From Chara braunii (lineage: Eukaryota > Streptophyta > Charophyceae > Charales > Characeae): a stretch of DNA of 64,000 nt. The first letter of the stretch is position 1. The number at the start of each line of letters is the position of its first letter. Of this stretch, positions 1 through 11,223 are shown piece by piece. Under the pieces are notes generated by a model, which was not told the origin of the DNA, did no database searches, and was given only the letters and a program-made list of their open reading frames with translations. Made by a program: the position numbers and the translations under genes. Location: NCBI GenBank assembly GCA_003427395.1, contig BFEA01000254.1, positions 1,034,086-1,098,085 on the forward strand, read 5' to 3'.

Positions 1-202
1 AAAACAATCAATCAGTCGATTTTTTTTTTTCTTCTGTTACACATAAAAAAACACTCCCTCAATTTTTTATTTTTTATTTTTTTACGTGCGCAGGCCAAGC
101 GCGCACGCCGATTTTGAGCACGCGCCCCCGCCTGGGCGTGGCGCGGCCTCTGCCGCGGGCCTACGGTCGGCTTCCTCGGCCACGGCCAACGGGGTCACGT
201 AG
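1..202. other. No recognised gene; AT-rich then GC-rich leader
   Basis: The first ~85 bases are T-rich. The next ~115 bases are GC-rich, with a short open frame that runs into the direct repeat beginning near 203. I see no motif or conserved domain. Confidence 0.5.
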
Positions 203-882
203 ACTCACGGAATATATTTCGGACTTCGGTGTCCTTGCAGTTTCTGATGAACGCCAAAATCGTCGTGCGGGTTATCTTTCATGGGTAGTCCATCTATCTG
301 AGTTCCTTACAAAACAACTTCATTACCATGGTCAGATCTGCGACATCATACGTGCTCATAACCATTTTGTGCAACGTGCCAATTATTGTTAGAGTTTTTG
401 TTTTCTCGGAACCAACACTCCTGAAGTGACGCAATGTCCTAAGAGAGAGAGAGAGAGAGTTCAACAACCCCTCCTGGAGTGTTGCTTAATTCTTCAGTTT
501 ATGTGTACACTTTACGAGGGGTTCATGATCCATCTTTGATATCGTAGTTTCGAGGTATATCCATTTAGTACTTTCCTTCTCTGATGTTGATTTAAGCTTC
601 AGTGAATGGTGATAACATGTTCTGAACGATTCTATGCATCTTAATTTTGTCTCTTGATTTTCTTTATCTGCTATTATTATGATCATCAAATCGTCGTTCA
701 TTGTACTACTAAGATAAACAAAAGTCTGTATCGTTCATTGTGTGAATGACATCTACTTATCTTACCCGTATTCACTAGTCGTTCTATCGCCGTTGCTAGT
801 CGGTGAATCTGTTTCTATTTTTGTCCCGGGGTGAAATCATCCGCCTGCGGTGGCTCATTCACTTTCCCGAGATGTCTTCAGT
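203..882. repeat. ~680-bp direct repeat, copy 1
   Basis: This segment matches 3263-3936 in the same orientation over its whole length, with scattered substitutions. Shared landmarks are GGACTTCGGTGTCCTTG near the left end and GAGATGTCTTCAGT at the right end, at an offset of about 3.06 kb. On the minus strand both copies can be read as fragments of the same protein, with KCTHKLKN shared. The pair could be the long terminal repeats of a gag-only retroelement on the minus strand, or a segmental duplication. Canonical TG...CA ends, a target-site duplication, a primer-binding site and a polypurine tract were not found, so I do not call LTRs. Confidence 0.8.
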
Positions 883-1930
883 GCTTGACGATGTGTCTGA
901 TGAGTCATCATCATTTTCTTCCTCACTCGATTCCGAACTCTCCTCCTCTCCATCTTTTCCTTCGTAACTGGACGAGCCGATCCGGATATTGTCAAGGTCA
1001 GGAATGATCTGTGTCTCAAGATTTGTGTCTCAAGATCTGAGTCACGATTGAAATCATGTCCGTTGTATGCAATCAGACATGGCATTCTGTGCAGCTCCGA
1101 TATAGCTTGTGCTTTGTCTTTGTACTTGATGCCATGCATCTTGCACAGATCCTTCATATCTGTATAATGCAGGTGAAGGAGTTGCGTGTCTATTATCGGT
1201 TCGAGGCCGAAGTTGATGCTCCATTTCACCTTCATCCTAATTTTTCTGGTTCGTTGCTATATCTCCGTTCTTCCTATCTTGGGATGTGGAGGAACTAGTC
1301 GGCTCAATCTGCTCCGATTTGGAATGTTGCTGCTTGGTAGGTTGTGGCTCGGAGTGTTGCATTTGACGTGTATTGAGTCGGTAGTCCCGCAGTTGCTTCG
1401 AGAAATTGGTTCGGATGAACGGATGATGATGTTGGTGGTGTGCACGTCCTTGTTGGCTCATTCATCTTCCGCAATGCGCCTTTTACTGTCGCAAGATCGT
1501 ACTTGACGAGCTTGAGGTCGTCCATGGCTTTCCGCACCTCCGACACCAATTTCTCCACTTTGCCTTCGTCTTCAGTTGCCTTCTGTCCTGCTTCGCTCGT
1601 CCCTGCTTGCATGCTCGGAACATGCGCAGTCCCCACCTACTTTGTACTCGACAGATCTACTCTCAGTGCTCTGTCAATGATTGATTTAAGCTCAGATGCG
1701 GTGATTGGATCTTTCGCCTTCGGTTCTTCAGGTGCCGCATCTGATCTCTTCGTGNTTCCATNGTTCTTCTCATGCTGCNTTGATTTCTTGCCCGCTGGCT
1801 TCATGGTGAGTTGCTCCAGTGTCTTCAGCACTTTGTCCATTTCTCATCTTAGCTTGAAGATTTCTTCCTTCAGATCGGTCGTAAACCACGTGCGATTTCC
1901 CAATGGAGGGATCATTACGTCGTTGCTCCC
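855..1930 (-). pseudogene. Broken Gag-like / retroelement protein remnant
   Basis: The frame runs on the minus strand from about 1930 down to 855 with stops and frameshifts. Upstream in frame it reads IPPLGNRTWFTTDLKEEIF, then a TGA, then a lysine/glutamate-rich stretch (MDKVLKTLEQLTMKPAGKK) that contains the three N bases. A TAG at 1637-1639 breaks the same frame before a coiled-coil-like segment (VEKLVSEVRKAMDDLK). The frame then shifts near 1440. The last part (1235-855) contains DLCKMHGIKYKDKAQAISEL, a helix-loop-helix with the look of a SAP-like fold, then a very basic tail. The charge pattern and lack of enzymatic motifs suggest a structural or Gag-like retroelement protein. The SAP resemblance is by eye only. 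It sits between the two ~680-bp direct repeats and its 3' end runs into copy 1. Confidence 0.45.
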
Positions 1931-3227
1931 ATTCTGGACGAGCCAAGCGCTTTGGGGACTCTGATTCTGCCCTCTTCCTCCTGGATGATGGAGATCTTTA
2001 TCTATGTCGTCGATCTCTCGGAGTCCTTCATCTCCCCCGTCTTAAGTGTTTTCTTCTGTGCGATCCAAAGGACGATGATGAGTGTTTGCGCCTCCTTCTG
2101 TCCGACGATGAACGTGATACCCCCTTCTTTCCTAAAGCATCCGGACCTTCAGGTAAACTCCTCGCTGTCGATCAATAATGAGTAAGGAAAGTCAATTGAT
2201 GCAAATCCAAACAATCTCCAGATCGCTAAAATGATGCACATGAATCTCCAAATTCGCTATATAATCTCCACGCTAGAAAAATCTTCACTTCGTGCTGAAA
2301 ACCGCCAAATGAGTGATCCGATGTGAATACACTTGATGAACAAGCTATGCCACGTGTACAGGAGGATGAGAGATGAGAAAAGAAAGATAGATAACAGAAC
2401 GATAGAAAGATAAGATAAGATCTGATATATCCCTTAGATCCAATGTTGATCATCGTGGGTACCGCCCGCAAGTTCGAAGCACTGTGCCTTGAGATACATA
2501 CATGCAATAACAGACAACACGTGCGAGGTTTTATTTTCGCAGTATACACGTCTTGTCCATGCCATGCGACAGTTGTCGCGACTACCCCTCTACCTCACTG
2601 CTAAGGTAATCCTTTCCGCCGTTGTCCCTAATTTTATACCCTATTCCTTATTCTTCCCACCTACATGCCCTCATTCCCTGCAGCGTCTTCATCATCGTTG
2701 CTTCTGAGTTTTCCGTAGTCGCGCTCTGTACTGCCCTTGTCGTCGTCGATGATTTTCCGTGGTCGTCGATTTGCTGTATATAACGTCTTCCTCTTGCGTA
2801 CGCTTCTGTCCTAATGTCATTTCCTATTTTTATTTCTCTTTTGGTCAGAATTCGGTACTCATTCAGTAGCTTTCCCTTGCGGTCGTATTTCTGTTGAGAT
2901 TTTCTCAAAATTTTCGTGTTTATATCTTACACGTATTACTGGCTTGTATCTGGCTTTGTTTGTTGCTTTTGTCATTCGCGCGGTCGTGGGTTTCATCATT
3001 ATATCTCAACTGAGTACTTCATTTTCCTGTCACATGTACTTTGGATACATGTGATTATCCTGGGTTTCGATTCGATTCATTTACTGCGTATGTTGGGAAA
3101 TTCATCTGGTACTTCTTGCATCATTATATCGGTAGATTTTGTCAGTCCTTTATGTGATTTTTTAGGTTTTTCTGTCACATGCACGTTTTTATTTTTTATT
3201 TTGTTGCTTTTATGTTTCTCTTTTGTA
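1931..3227. other. No recognised gene between Gag-like remnant and repeat copy 2
   Basis: Both strands have only short frames with no motif I can name. If the flanking repeats are LTRs of a minus-strand element, this would be its untranslated leader. I see no primer-binding site next to the repeat at 3262. Confidence 0.4.
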
Positions 3228-3587
3228 TTATTTCTCGATTGGTGTTTCTTCTCCTTCCAAACACTCACGAAATTTATTCCGGACTTCGGTGTCCTTGAAG
3301 TTCCTGATGAACGTCAAAATCACTGTGCGGGTTATCTTCCATAGGTAGTCCATTTGTATGAGTTCCTTACAAAACAGCTTTATTACCGTGGTCAGATCTG
3401 TGACATCATATGTGTTCGCAACCATTTTGTGAAACGTGCCAATTATTGTCAGAGTTTTTGTTTTCTCGGAACCAACATTCCTGAAGTGACGTAATGTCCT
3501 GAGAGAGAGAGAGTTCAACAACCCCTCCTTGAGCGTTGTTTCGTTCTTGAGTTTATGTGTACACTTCAGGAGAGGTTTGTGATCCAT
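3228..3587 (-). pseudogene. Repeat-encoded hypothetical protein fragment
   Basis: An open frame of about 119 codons lies on the minus strand inside direct-repeat copy 2 and starts at MDHKPLLKCTHKLKN. Copy 1 encodes the same N-terminal stretch (MDHEPLVKCTHKLKN at the end of a frame covering 701-486) but is interrupted afterwards. The predicted protein is mainly helical and rich in charged residues (EKTKTLTIIGTFHKMVANTY). I do not recognise it. Conservation of a reading frame between two diverged copies hints at past coding function. The start is arbitrary, and a longer spliced or disrupted gene is possible. Confidence 0.3.
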
Positions 3588-3936
3588 CTTTGATATCGTA
3601 GTTTTGAGATATGTCCACTTAGTAGTTTCCTTCTCTGATGTTGATTCAAACTTCAGTGAATAGTGATAACATGTTCCGAACGATTTTATGCATCTCAGTT
3701 CTTTCTCCTAATTTTCTTTACCTACTATTATTATGATCATCACATCGTCGTTCATTGTGCTAGCGAGATAAACAAGAGTCTGTATCGTTCATTGTGTGAA
3801 TGACATTTACTTATCTTACCCATATTCACGAGTCGTTCTATCGTCGTTTCTAGTCGGTGAATCTGTTCCAATTTTTCTGTCGTTGTGAAATCACCCGCCG
3901 GCGGTGGCCCATTCACCTTACCGAGATGTCTTCAGT
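3263..3936. repeat. ~680-bp direct repeat, copy 2
   Basis: This is the partner of 203-882 in direct orientation. It ends in TTCAGT at 3931-3936, after which the two copies diverge. It preserves the minus-strand open frame better than copy 1 does. Confidence 0.8.
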
Positions 3937-5797
3937 AGTGTTTCGCACCCATAGGAGACCTCCTCTTCCATGGTGTCTCGCACCAGTAGGTATTTTGAAA
4001 CCGTCAAGTGTCGCCTCGCCCTAGGCATCTGCGCGTCCAATTAAAAAAAATGGGTTAATCATCTCGTGGACTACCCCACCGCTCTCCTACGATGTAGAGA
4101 AGGCAAATAGCCTTGCTACTGCGGCCTTCGTTGACCCTGCTGAGAAGGGTCGTTCCCGACTCTAGCTATCCAAACCTTGCTCGCCACGTGGACCCCATTG
4201 ATCCTCGCTTTTTGTGGCGAGGTCAACCACGATAAGAGTGTCTAGCCGCACTCTGTTCCAACTAGTAGCCATGAACCGAGCTTCTTGTGGCTCAATTCCC
4301 CATGCCTGAGCGACCCCTAAAACGGCCACTAGAGGGGTATGCTATAGGAGTTCCCCTTTTATGCGAGGCGTCATGAAATTCATGGTCTTCGCGTGAATAG
4401 CCGCAAGTCCTTCCCTTAGGAGGTGGTCTCGGATACCCCTCGGCCCTGCCCGAGCGAACCTCGGATCTAAGAAGTCGGGTTGGCTCCACCACAACAGCAT
4501 GGTATCCCCCCTCATAAGTGGTCCACACCGAGTCGATAGGAGGGGCGACTCCTAAGGCAACGAACCCCTGCCTCAGATGCCTCCTAGGAAAAGGAAAAAC
4601 GTCTACCACGATAGGCAAAACGATCCCTTGTCGCCTGACGTCAAGGGTAACTTAGACGGAAAAAAAAAATCACAGAAAAGAAAATCATTCAGATAGACGG
4701 GCATAGACAGAGAGGGTGATTCAGGAAAGAATGGGCAACCTCAGGAAAAATTTCATGTCCAATTATTTCCTTTTTTTGTGTGTGATCAAATTCCTTTTCG
4801 TCGTCCACTGATTTTCCATCCTTTCAACATGCATCCAAGCGAGAAATAGAAGACAACCATTTTTCTATTCATTTTCATTGACATTGTCAGGTCACTTTTT
4901 TATGCATCCTTCAACCTACCTGCACATCATATCGAACAACAAGTTCAAAATAACAACAATACAATCCCAAACTCATGTAAGACTTCCATTGACACGTGCA
5001 ACCAAAACACAACTTCGTCTACCTCTTCAGTGAACATTCAAAGAACAGGGTCAAGCAAGTGTGGCTTCACACAGGTGTGAAAGGGTTTGAGTCAAACTGA
5101 CCTTGAGTGAAATTGATGTACGACTCACTTAAGAAAACTGTATAAACTCTCATCTTCAGATGAGAAACTATCACAACGAGCCATCAACAAACTGATCCAC
5201 ACCACTCCCTTGTGACGATCGCCTGCCACTACACCCTCTCAACACACAATCACTTCCCAATAGCCTGACGACGTCTCAGCGTCACAATCACACGTCACCA
5301 ATGTCACTGCGTCACTGCTGTGTTATGCAAACAACGCCCACACCACCTCAAAACACACCACCGCGTTGACGACACCTCTTTGAAATGATGTCTTATCGCC
5401 GCACTATGAGGGCAACATAACGTCAGCACTGTAAAAAAAAAAAAAAAACATTGTCGTCGCAATAAGACACGGACAGCGCTTTCGTGCCACCACCCAAAAC
5501 AGGCAGCACTTCCCCTTGCACCTTACCACAATTGGTTGCGGTCACCGCAGCGAACGGCCAGCACCTCCCGTGTACTTCTATAAAAATAATTGTCGTCGAT
5601 GCGCTGAACGGTCAGCACTTCCCCTACACTTCACCAAACGAAGTGGTGGCCATGACAACCTCCATTCCCATGCTCACTGCATACCTCCAGCGCTTCTCCT
5701 TTCTCGAGGTGGTGGCTATGACTATGCTCCACAGCTATGACCACCTCCAGCAGTCTCCCCCTTAGCTCCCCCCCTCTCTCTGCAGATCTCCATTATC

Positions 5798-5800
<3 letters not shown>
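3937..5800. other. No recognised gene
   Basis: From 3937 to about 4650 the DNA is GC-balanced, with a 108-codon minus-strand frame (4618-4292) rich in Arg, Gly and Pro that matches no family I know. From 4650 to 5800 the DNA is A/C-rich with an A-run near 5432-5447. No RNA gene, repeat unit or domain is visible. Confidence 0.4.

Positions 5801-5850
<50 letters not shown>
5801..5850 (+). repeat. (TC)25 microsatellite
   Basis: An uninterrupted TC dinucleotide tract. Confidence 0.97.
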
Positions 5851-5853
<3 letters not shown>

Positions 5854-6771
5854 AAAACTCCAGCAGCATAATGCTGCTCTCCACTCCACATTCAATCAGA
5901 ATGTGGGCAGCATCTCAACTGAGCGAGGATGCTGCTGGTCAGCCCTGCCTTTATACCTGGGTTGGAGTGGTGGTCAGCACCAAGAAAACGGGGCTGAGTC
6001 TGACCCTCGATCTGAACTTCGATCGAGGGCTGGGAATCTTGTCCCAACTTTTGGCAATGCACCCGGCCGCCACCCCCGGCCAGGTGCAGCTTTGAAGTTG
6101 CTATATAAAGTCATTTTCAGCAGTCTGTTGTCACCTCAAGGTCCAGATGCTTCTCTGCCCTGCATCTGGACTAAGGTCGCGAAGAAATTCGTGACTGTTT
6201 TTTTTTTTCCAACTCTGCCTCTCCCCTTTTTTCTTCTCCCTTTTTTTTTTTCTTTCCAACGCCTTCATTTTTCTGTGAGGGGTTGCTCGTCGTTTGAGAC
6301 GAACGGCTGCCTCTCGAAACTCGATCATTTCACAGAGTTGACCTATAGTGAAGCTCAGCAGGGTCTCCTTACCCTCCCCATCGATTCTTCCACGCCCATT
6401 CCCTTTGTTGCGCGCTTGTACCAAGCACAACAACAAGCGCCGATACAGGCGCGTAATTGGAAGAGCCGACTTCAAAGGGTCAAAAAGCAATGTCCCCATG
6501 AACGCTTTGCTGCTATAAGTCAGCCATCTTGTGGTAATTTTTCTAACACCTCGAGCTTCAAGTCCTAAAACGCTAAAGGACATGTAGGCGCCCGCACCTG
6601 GGCGCCAACAACACCAGGTTCGAGCGCACCAGTGGTTGCTGCAGCTCGTCTCCCAAGTCGAACGGGCGCAACAACTCCTCCATGACGAAGGTAAGGGGAC
6701 CCAAATCCAGACAAAATCTAAGGAAAAAGAATAATAAAATAAAATAAAATAAGAAAAAAAATAAAATAAAC

Positions 6772-6802
<31 letters not shown>

Positions 6803-6929
6803 CGGCTACCCTTTAAAACGGGTGCCTGTTAGGCGCACAGGGAACTAAAACGCCCCAGTCACTTCGTTGAACGTCAAGTGCGCTTTAGTTTTAGTTTTAA
6901 TTAGGGTTTTTTTTTTTTTTTTCTGAAAG
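5851..6929. other. No recognised gene; A-rich tract and poly(A)
   Basis: Overlapping frames on both strands at 5900-6583 are shadows of pyrimidine-rich and A-rich sequence. A small 9-bp inverted repeat (CCCTCGATC at 6004-6012, GATCGAGGG at 6021-6029) is present. AATAA-like A-rich repeats and a poly(A) run end near 6801, possibly the tail of an older retrotransposon insertion. Confidence 0.4.
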
Positions 6930-7330
6930 GTCGTTGGCTTATGCCAACAGTTACTCCTAAGTTCGTGGTGTACCCACGAACTGTTGAAATACAGGCCCGA
7001 GTTCGATCCCTGTCGGGATCGAAAAACGTTTTGGACCGTTTCTCGATTTTGGCGTGTCATCCTTGAAAGCGCATGGGCCATACTAATCTGCGTGCGGCTG
7101 TTTTCAGCCACGTGATCTCATCGAGCGCACGGTCGAGAACGCCCGCGCCAAAAGGTTGGGCTGCTCCAAAAGGAGCTAGCCCAGTAGCGATGTCATCGGG
7201 GCTCGATCGCGGTATCCATTGGGTAAGAGTCTAGTATGATATCCTACTGGGCTAACTCCTACTCCACACTGGAATAGGAGCAGCTCTTCCTTATGAAGAG
7301 TTTGGCCTAGCGCGGTATCGACTTATGGCC
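6930..7330 (+). mobile_element. SINE-A copy 1: tRNA-like head plus hairpin body
   Basis: A polymerase-III B-box-like motif (GAGTTCGATCCC, 6999-7010) precedes a structured body. In the body, a 16-nt arm at 7172-7187 is the reverse complement, with one mismatch, of 7244-7259. Two hairpins follow: CTCCTA/TCCA pairing with TGGA/TAGGAG (7256-7280), then CTCTTC with GAAGAG (7284-7300). The same body with compensating base changes recurs at 45645-45910, so this is a dispersed element. The head is degraded and the A box is not convincing here. Element ends are approximate, and no target-site duplication was identified. Confidence 0.55.
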
Positions 7331-10300
7331 TCACACAGGCTATGCCTGAGTACCCCAACAGCTACTGTCGTTGGCCAGCCGCGCTGCCGCCAACACGGCG
7401 ACCGTCTGGCAGCACGGCATGCATGTCATGGTCACGTACATGGCGCGACCACCTTTTTGGTCTACTAAGGCCCTGAATCGTGCGGCCGCCACCTTTTAGG
7501 TAGAGTAAGTCTAGCTTCAACATCCTCATGACCAAGTGCCTCTGCGTCCTTTTCAGACACCGTGGACAACAGGTCGTACCACCGACTCCCGTTGTTTCAA
7601 TCGGACGTCAAGAACATCAAGTTCTAAAAAATTTCAAGTTTGTCGGTCATAGGGTTGGTCTGAATAAACTTCGGCAACGTCAACCTCGTCAAGTCACCCA
7701 ATCCAACAAAAAGGGTCAGGCAGTGTCCGACACAAATCCCTCAATCCAACGAAAAGGTCGGACAGCGTCTGATCTTAAGAAACTCGGGTAGGAACCCTTA
7801 CCAGGGTTTCTGCTCCGACAGCGGGCGGACGGGCGCGAGCGAGTTGAGAGCACACCACGCCAGTTCCTACCACGACAACGACAGCGGAAGGGCGACGGAC
7901 CGGACCCGATGGCCGTAAAACGGTCGTCAGGCCTCCCCAGGCCACACTTGTTCGTACGGGCAACGGACGCAATTTTTTTTATTTTTTTTTTCGGCCTGGG
8001 TCCACCACCCGAGGTCCCAAACCTGGAAACCGGATCTCGCACCGACGTCACCCGAGACCCGACTTTTCCTTTAGTAGTATGTAGATCGATGTAGATGTAG
8101 ATGTAAATATAGATGAAGTATGGCATCATTCATCCCCTTGGGAGGTTAACCTAAGGGGTAAAAGATCCAGCTAAGAGACAAAACTTTGCATGGTTGGAAC
8201 GTAACTTCCAGCTTGGGTTGCTGCCAGAATATCACCAAACAGCGGACCTTCCGGTCTGGCCTAGAGGTCGGAGTTGAGTAAGGGTTGGCCGGGTAGTTAC
8301 CAGAATAGTCGAAATATAGATTTAGATAATAGGCAATGTAGCACGGTTATCCATCATTACCCAACCAATGAGGGGGCACCATTAACATAAGAATATGGTG
8401 GGCCCCAACTTCTTGTCTGATCAACTGAGTTGCTGTGTGTCACGATGGATGTCTCTGACCCTCCTCTATTAAGGTTTAACGAAAGACAACAAAGTTATAT
8501 TTTTATTTGTCTAGTATAAATTTTTGGTTATAACAGGTCTGATGAGGACCCGCACCTAACGGACCTAGTATATACCTGAACAAAGGTTATGAGGGTGCCT
8601 AATGAGGAACTGGGAAAACCTATGGGAAAGGGAACAAGAGATGGTTGCCGTGTTGGTTTTAGTTTCGACGTCGTAGTACGGATTAAGTATCTCCATGTTT
8701 AAGTCAGTGCTACCTTCTAGAAATTTTGTGTGACCCAGGTTGAAATCCCGGCGTTGGGAGATTGGAGAACAAGGCGACTAGTGTACGTTTCCGGTCTTAG
8801 CCTACCCAGGAACTCGGAACTTGGTTCTTTGCTCGTCAAGTTGTACATTTCTTTGTGCATGTACATTCCTAACGACGAGAACACTCCCCGAAGATACTAG
8901 GAAGATTGGATTGGATTAACACCCTTACTAGCTCATTAAAGTTATCAGAGCTAATAACCTTATAAGAGTATAGCTCATGTTTTTACAAATTGCACGAGCT
9001 ACGGCTGAGTGTTGTGGAACAACCACATAGAGTAGACGCCACGGGAAATGCATTGGCCCGCCATCCCTTGCGGCGCCTTCGTCACGGTCATAGCAGTTGG
9101 AACGAGCATGCGTGGTGGGCTTAGCACTCGCATGCTTGTTGTGGCAACAATGCAATAGTATAGTGGCGACGGAATAGGTAGGTCGTCACAAGGCGAGAGG
9201 TAGGAGTTGTTATAGGTCTGACCATGTGGCTAGGGTAGAGGTAGATGTGGTGGTGTTAGAATATAGCGTAGGTTGTGTGACCGCACAGTCGACAGTCTTG
9301 GAATGGTTGGGTTGAGGACGGCTCCTGACCTTTTTTTTACATAAACGTCAAAAAGTGAATATGAAACTAGGCTGGGCAAATTTGTGATGAATTTGCCCAG
9401 CCCAATGGCGACGGCTTCAGGAGGTAGAACTCAAACTTGAACCTTCATTATGCAAACTCACTATGCTACCTTTTGGGTTGGATGCCGGGTGGGGTAGAAG
9501 GAGGCGTCAAGTGTTTATCAAAAGTTTGGTCATGGTGGTTCCCTTATCGAACTGATAGGACGGTAGCCCTACAGGTAGGAGAGTTGCAGGGGTGCGGGTT
9601 GAAACCACACCCTTGGATTTGCCCTTCAGTGCGACTGTTTGTGGGCGCCTTTAAGGTAGTGAGGTTTAAATTGACAGCCTTCGCATGTCCTTTGGGGCAT
9701 CGGTTGAGATTGACAGGGTGCCAAAGTGATAGTACTGCCCCTACGTTTGCCGCGGGTTTGGGCCCATGACCTTGGGAGGAGGACGAGTGCATGCGTTTTT
9801 CTTGGTTCATGTTTTTGTCTTTTATTTAATGTTATTTTAACTGTTTTATTTTATTTTGTCTTGTCTTGTTTTGTTTCGTTTCCATTTTCCCTTACAGATT
9901 GGGAAAACGGTCGGGGTCATACCCGGTGCCAAGCTGGTGGTACGATTGTGTCGTAGTTAATGTGTCTCACCCCATCCAAGGTTCGGGGGGCCAGCGCCAT
10001 TGGGCTATAGTAGAATTAAGGCAGCAACTCCCAGTAGAGTTTCAATGTGGCGGAGCGAGATGACTAGTTCATCTCGGTCAGTTCACCAGGTGATGCAACA
10101 AGACCAACGGGCTCCTAGTGAAACACAAACTACTGGAGTATAGACCTGTTGTTTGGCGCGGGCCGTCAGTCAAGATAGATATAGGGGCAAATAACTAATC
10201 GGGTCATCTGACGGTTCAATCGACTCAGTGGGGTCGAGAGGCGTCGAGGAGCATAGGTGGGTTTTTATTCCATGACCTTTCCAAGTGGGTCGTGGGCATG

Positions 10301-10408
10301 GTCGTACTACGCAGACTTATGACAGACTCGCGTTAGGACCCTCTTAACTTGGTTGTGGGGATGATTGTTGCGAGATGCATTTCTGAGAATGCAAGTGTCG
10401 GTTCCCTG
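7331..10408. other. No recognised gene; degraded repeat-like DNA
   Basis: This region has no coding frame with a recognisable domain. Isolated B-box-like motifs occur near 8730 (AGGTTGAAATCCCGG) and 9588 (GGGTTGAAACCAC) and could be worn SINE heads. A strong hairpin at 9370-9402 is listed separately. Confidence 0.4.
9370..9402 (+). repeat. Perfect 13-bp hairpin
   Basis: GGCTGGGCAAATT (9370-9382) and AATTTGCCCAGCC (9390-9402) are perfect reverse complements separated by a 7-nt loop. No T-run follows and no gene is adjacent, so a terminator role is not supported. Confidence 0.9.
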
Positions 10409-10446
10409 TTTGTTTTGTTTTGTTTTGTTTTGTTTTGTTTTGTTTT

Positions 10447-10502
<56 letters not shown>
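10409..10502 (-). repeat. Poly(A) tail of the LINE (T-run on plus strand)
   Basis: On the minus strand this is a run of about 52 A followed by repeated AAAACA units (TTTTG repeats on the plus strand, 10409-10450). It lies exactly at the 3' end of the LINE-derived reading frames, as expected for target-primed reverse transcription. The long, unbroken tail suggests a fairly recent insertion, or microsatellite expansion of an older tail. Confidence 0.85.
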
Positions 10503-10506
<4 letters not shown>

Positions 10507-11037
10507 GCATTAACAATTTTACTGCATCAACGAGATGATGTCAATGACTTCACAAGTCTACCCGGAATACTGGGGCCATTACCCAATTTAGGCTCGTGCT
10601 GGAAACCGGGTCCAACATCCTATTCCCTCAGAGACCTTTTCCAAAAGCCAATTGTGAAGCACTGTCAAAATCAGGTTAAATACCTACTGCCTATATCCAA
10701 TCCTAGTCTGCACACTGAGTTATCTACCAATCTTTCCCTTTTCTTCTCATGCAAATGCTGGAAAGCAGGTCCAACCTCCTCTATTCTACAGATCCAACCT
10801 TTCCTTTTAGAACTACTACCAACAATCTTGATGGACCTACGAGCGGCCCTAGCCATTGCTCTGAAAAGTAATCAATTTGGCCCAACATTGATCCTTGCTT
10901 CATGAGGGTTTCAACCACCGTGAGATAGCCAGGTTTCTCTTTAGAGTAACAACTGCCAATTGGTTTCTCCTCTCCCAAATCGATAAAAACCACCGGTATC
11001 CTTTCCCCTTGCTTCTGAAGCGCTGCGACCAATCCAA

Positions 11038-11223
11038 CTAAATCATCAGTCTAATTTTTTCTTTAATCCTTTGTTGTTTTTGCATCCGAATCTTTTCGCC
11101 TCTGAACACCAAGGCATTTCTTGCTCTCCATATTTCCTGAAATATCACTCCTTTGTACACCAGTGCTACATAGGCCCACCCACTCTTAAGTCCTTCCCCC
11201 CGAACCGGGATTAAGCGATACAA
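11038..11223 (-). pseudogene. zf-RVT-like C-terminal segment of the LINE
   Basis: The frame contains WAYVALVYKGVIFQEIWRAR followed by NALVFRGEKI and a basic tail. The pattern of Trp/Phe-x-x-IWxxRNxxVFxxE is typical of the region after the zinc-binding domain in plant LINE reverse transcriptases. It lies ~0.5 kb before the poly(A) tail, consistent with the ORF2 3' end. Cysteines for zinc binding are not evident in this fragment. Confidence 0.6.

Noticed and set aside
203-3936. A definite LTR retrotransposon
   Set aside because: No TG...CA ends, target duplication, primer-binding site or polypurine tract could be fixed; reported only as direct repeats.
5903-6583. Overlapping 221- and 150-codon frames on opposite strands
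   Set aside because: Both are composition-driven and show no recognisable domain; neither could be preferred.
8535-8580. CTGATGAGGACC ... GGACC resembling a hammerhead core
   Set aside because: The GAAA element and a complementary stem III are missing, so it cannot form the ribozyme fold.
10307-10516. Poly-Lys and poly-Phe frames
   Set aside because: They are translations of the LINE poly(A) tail.
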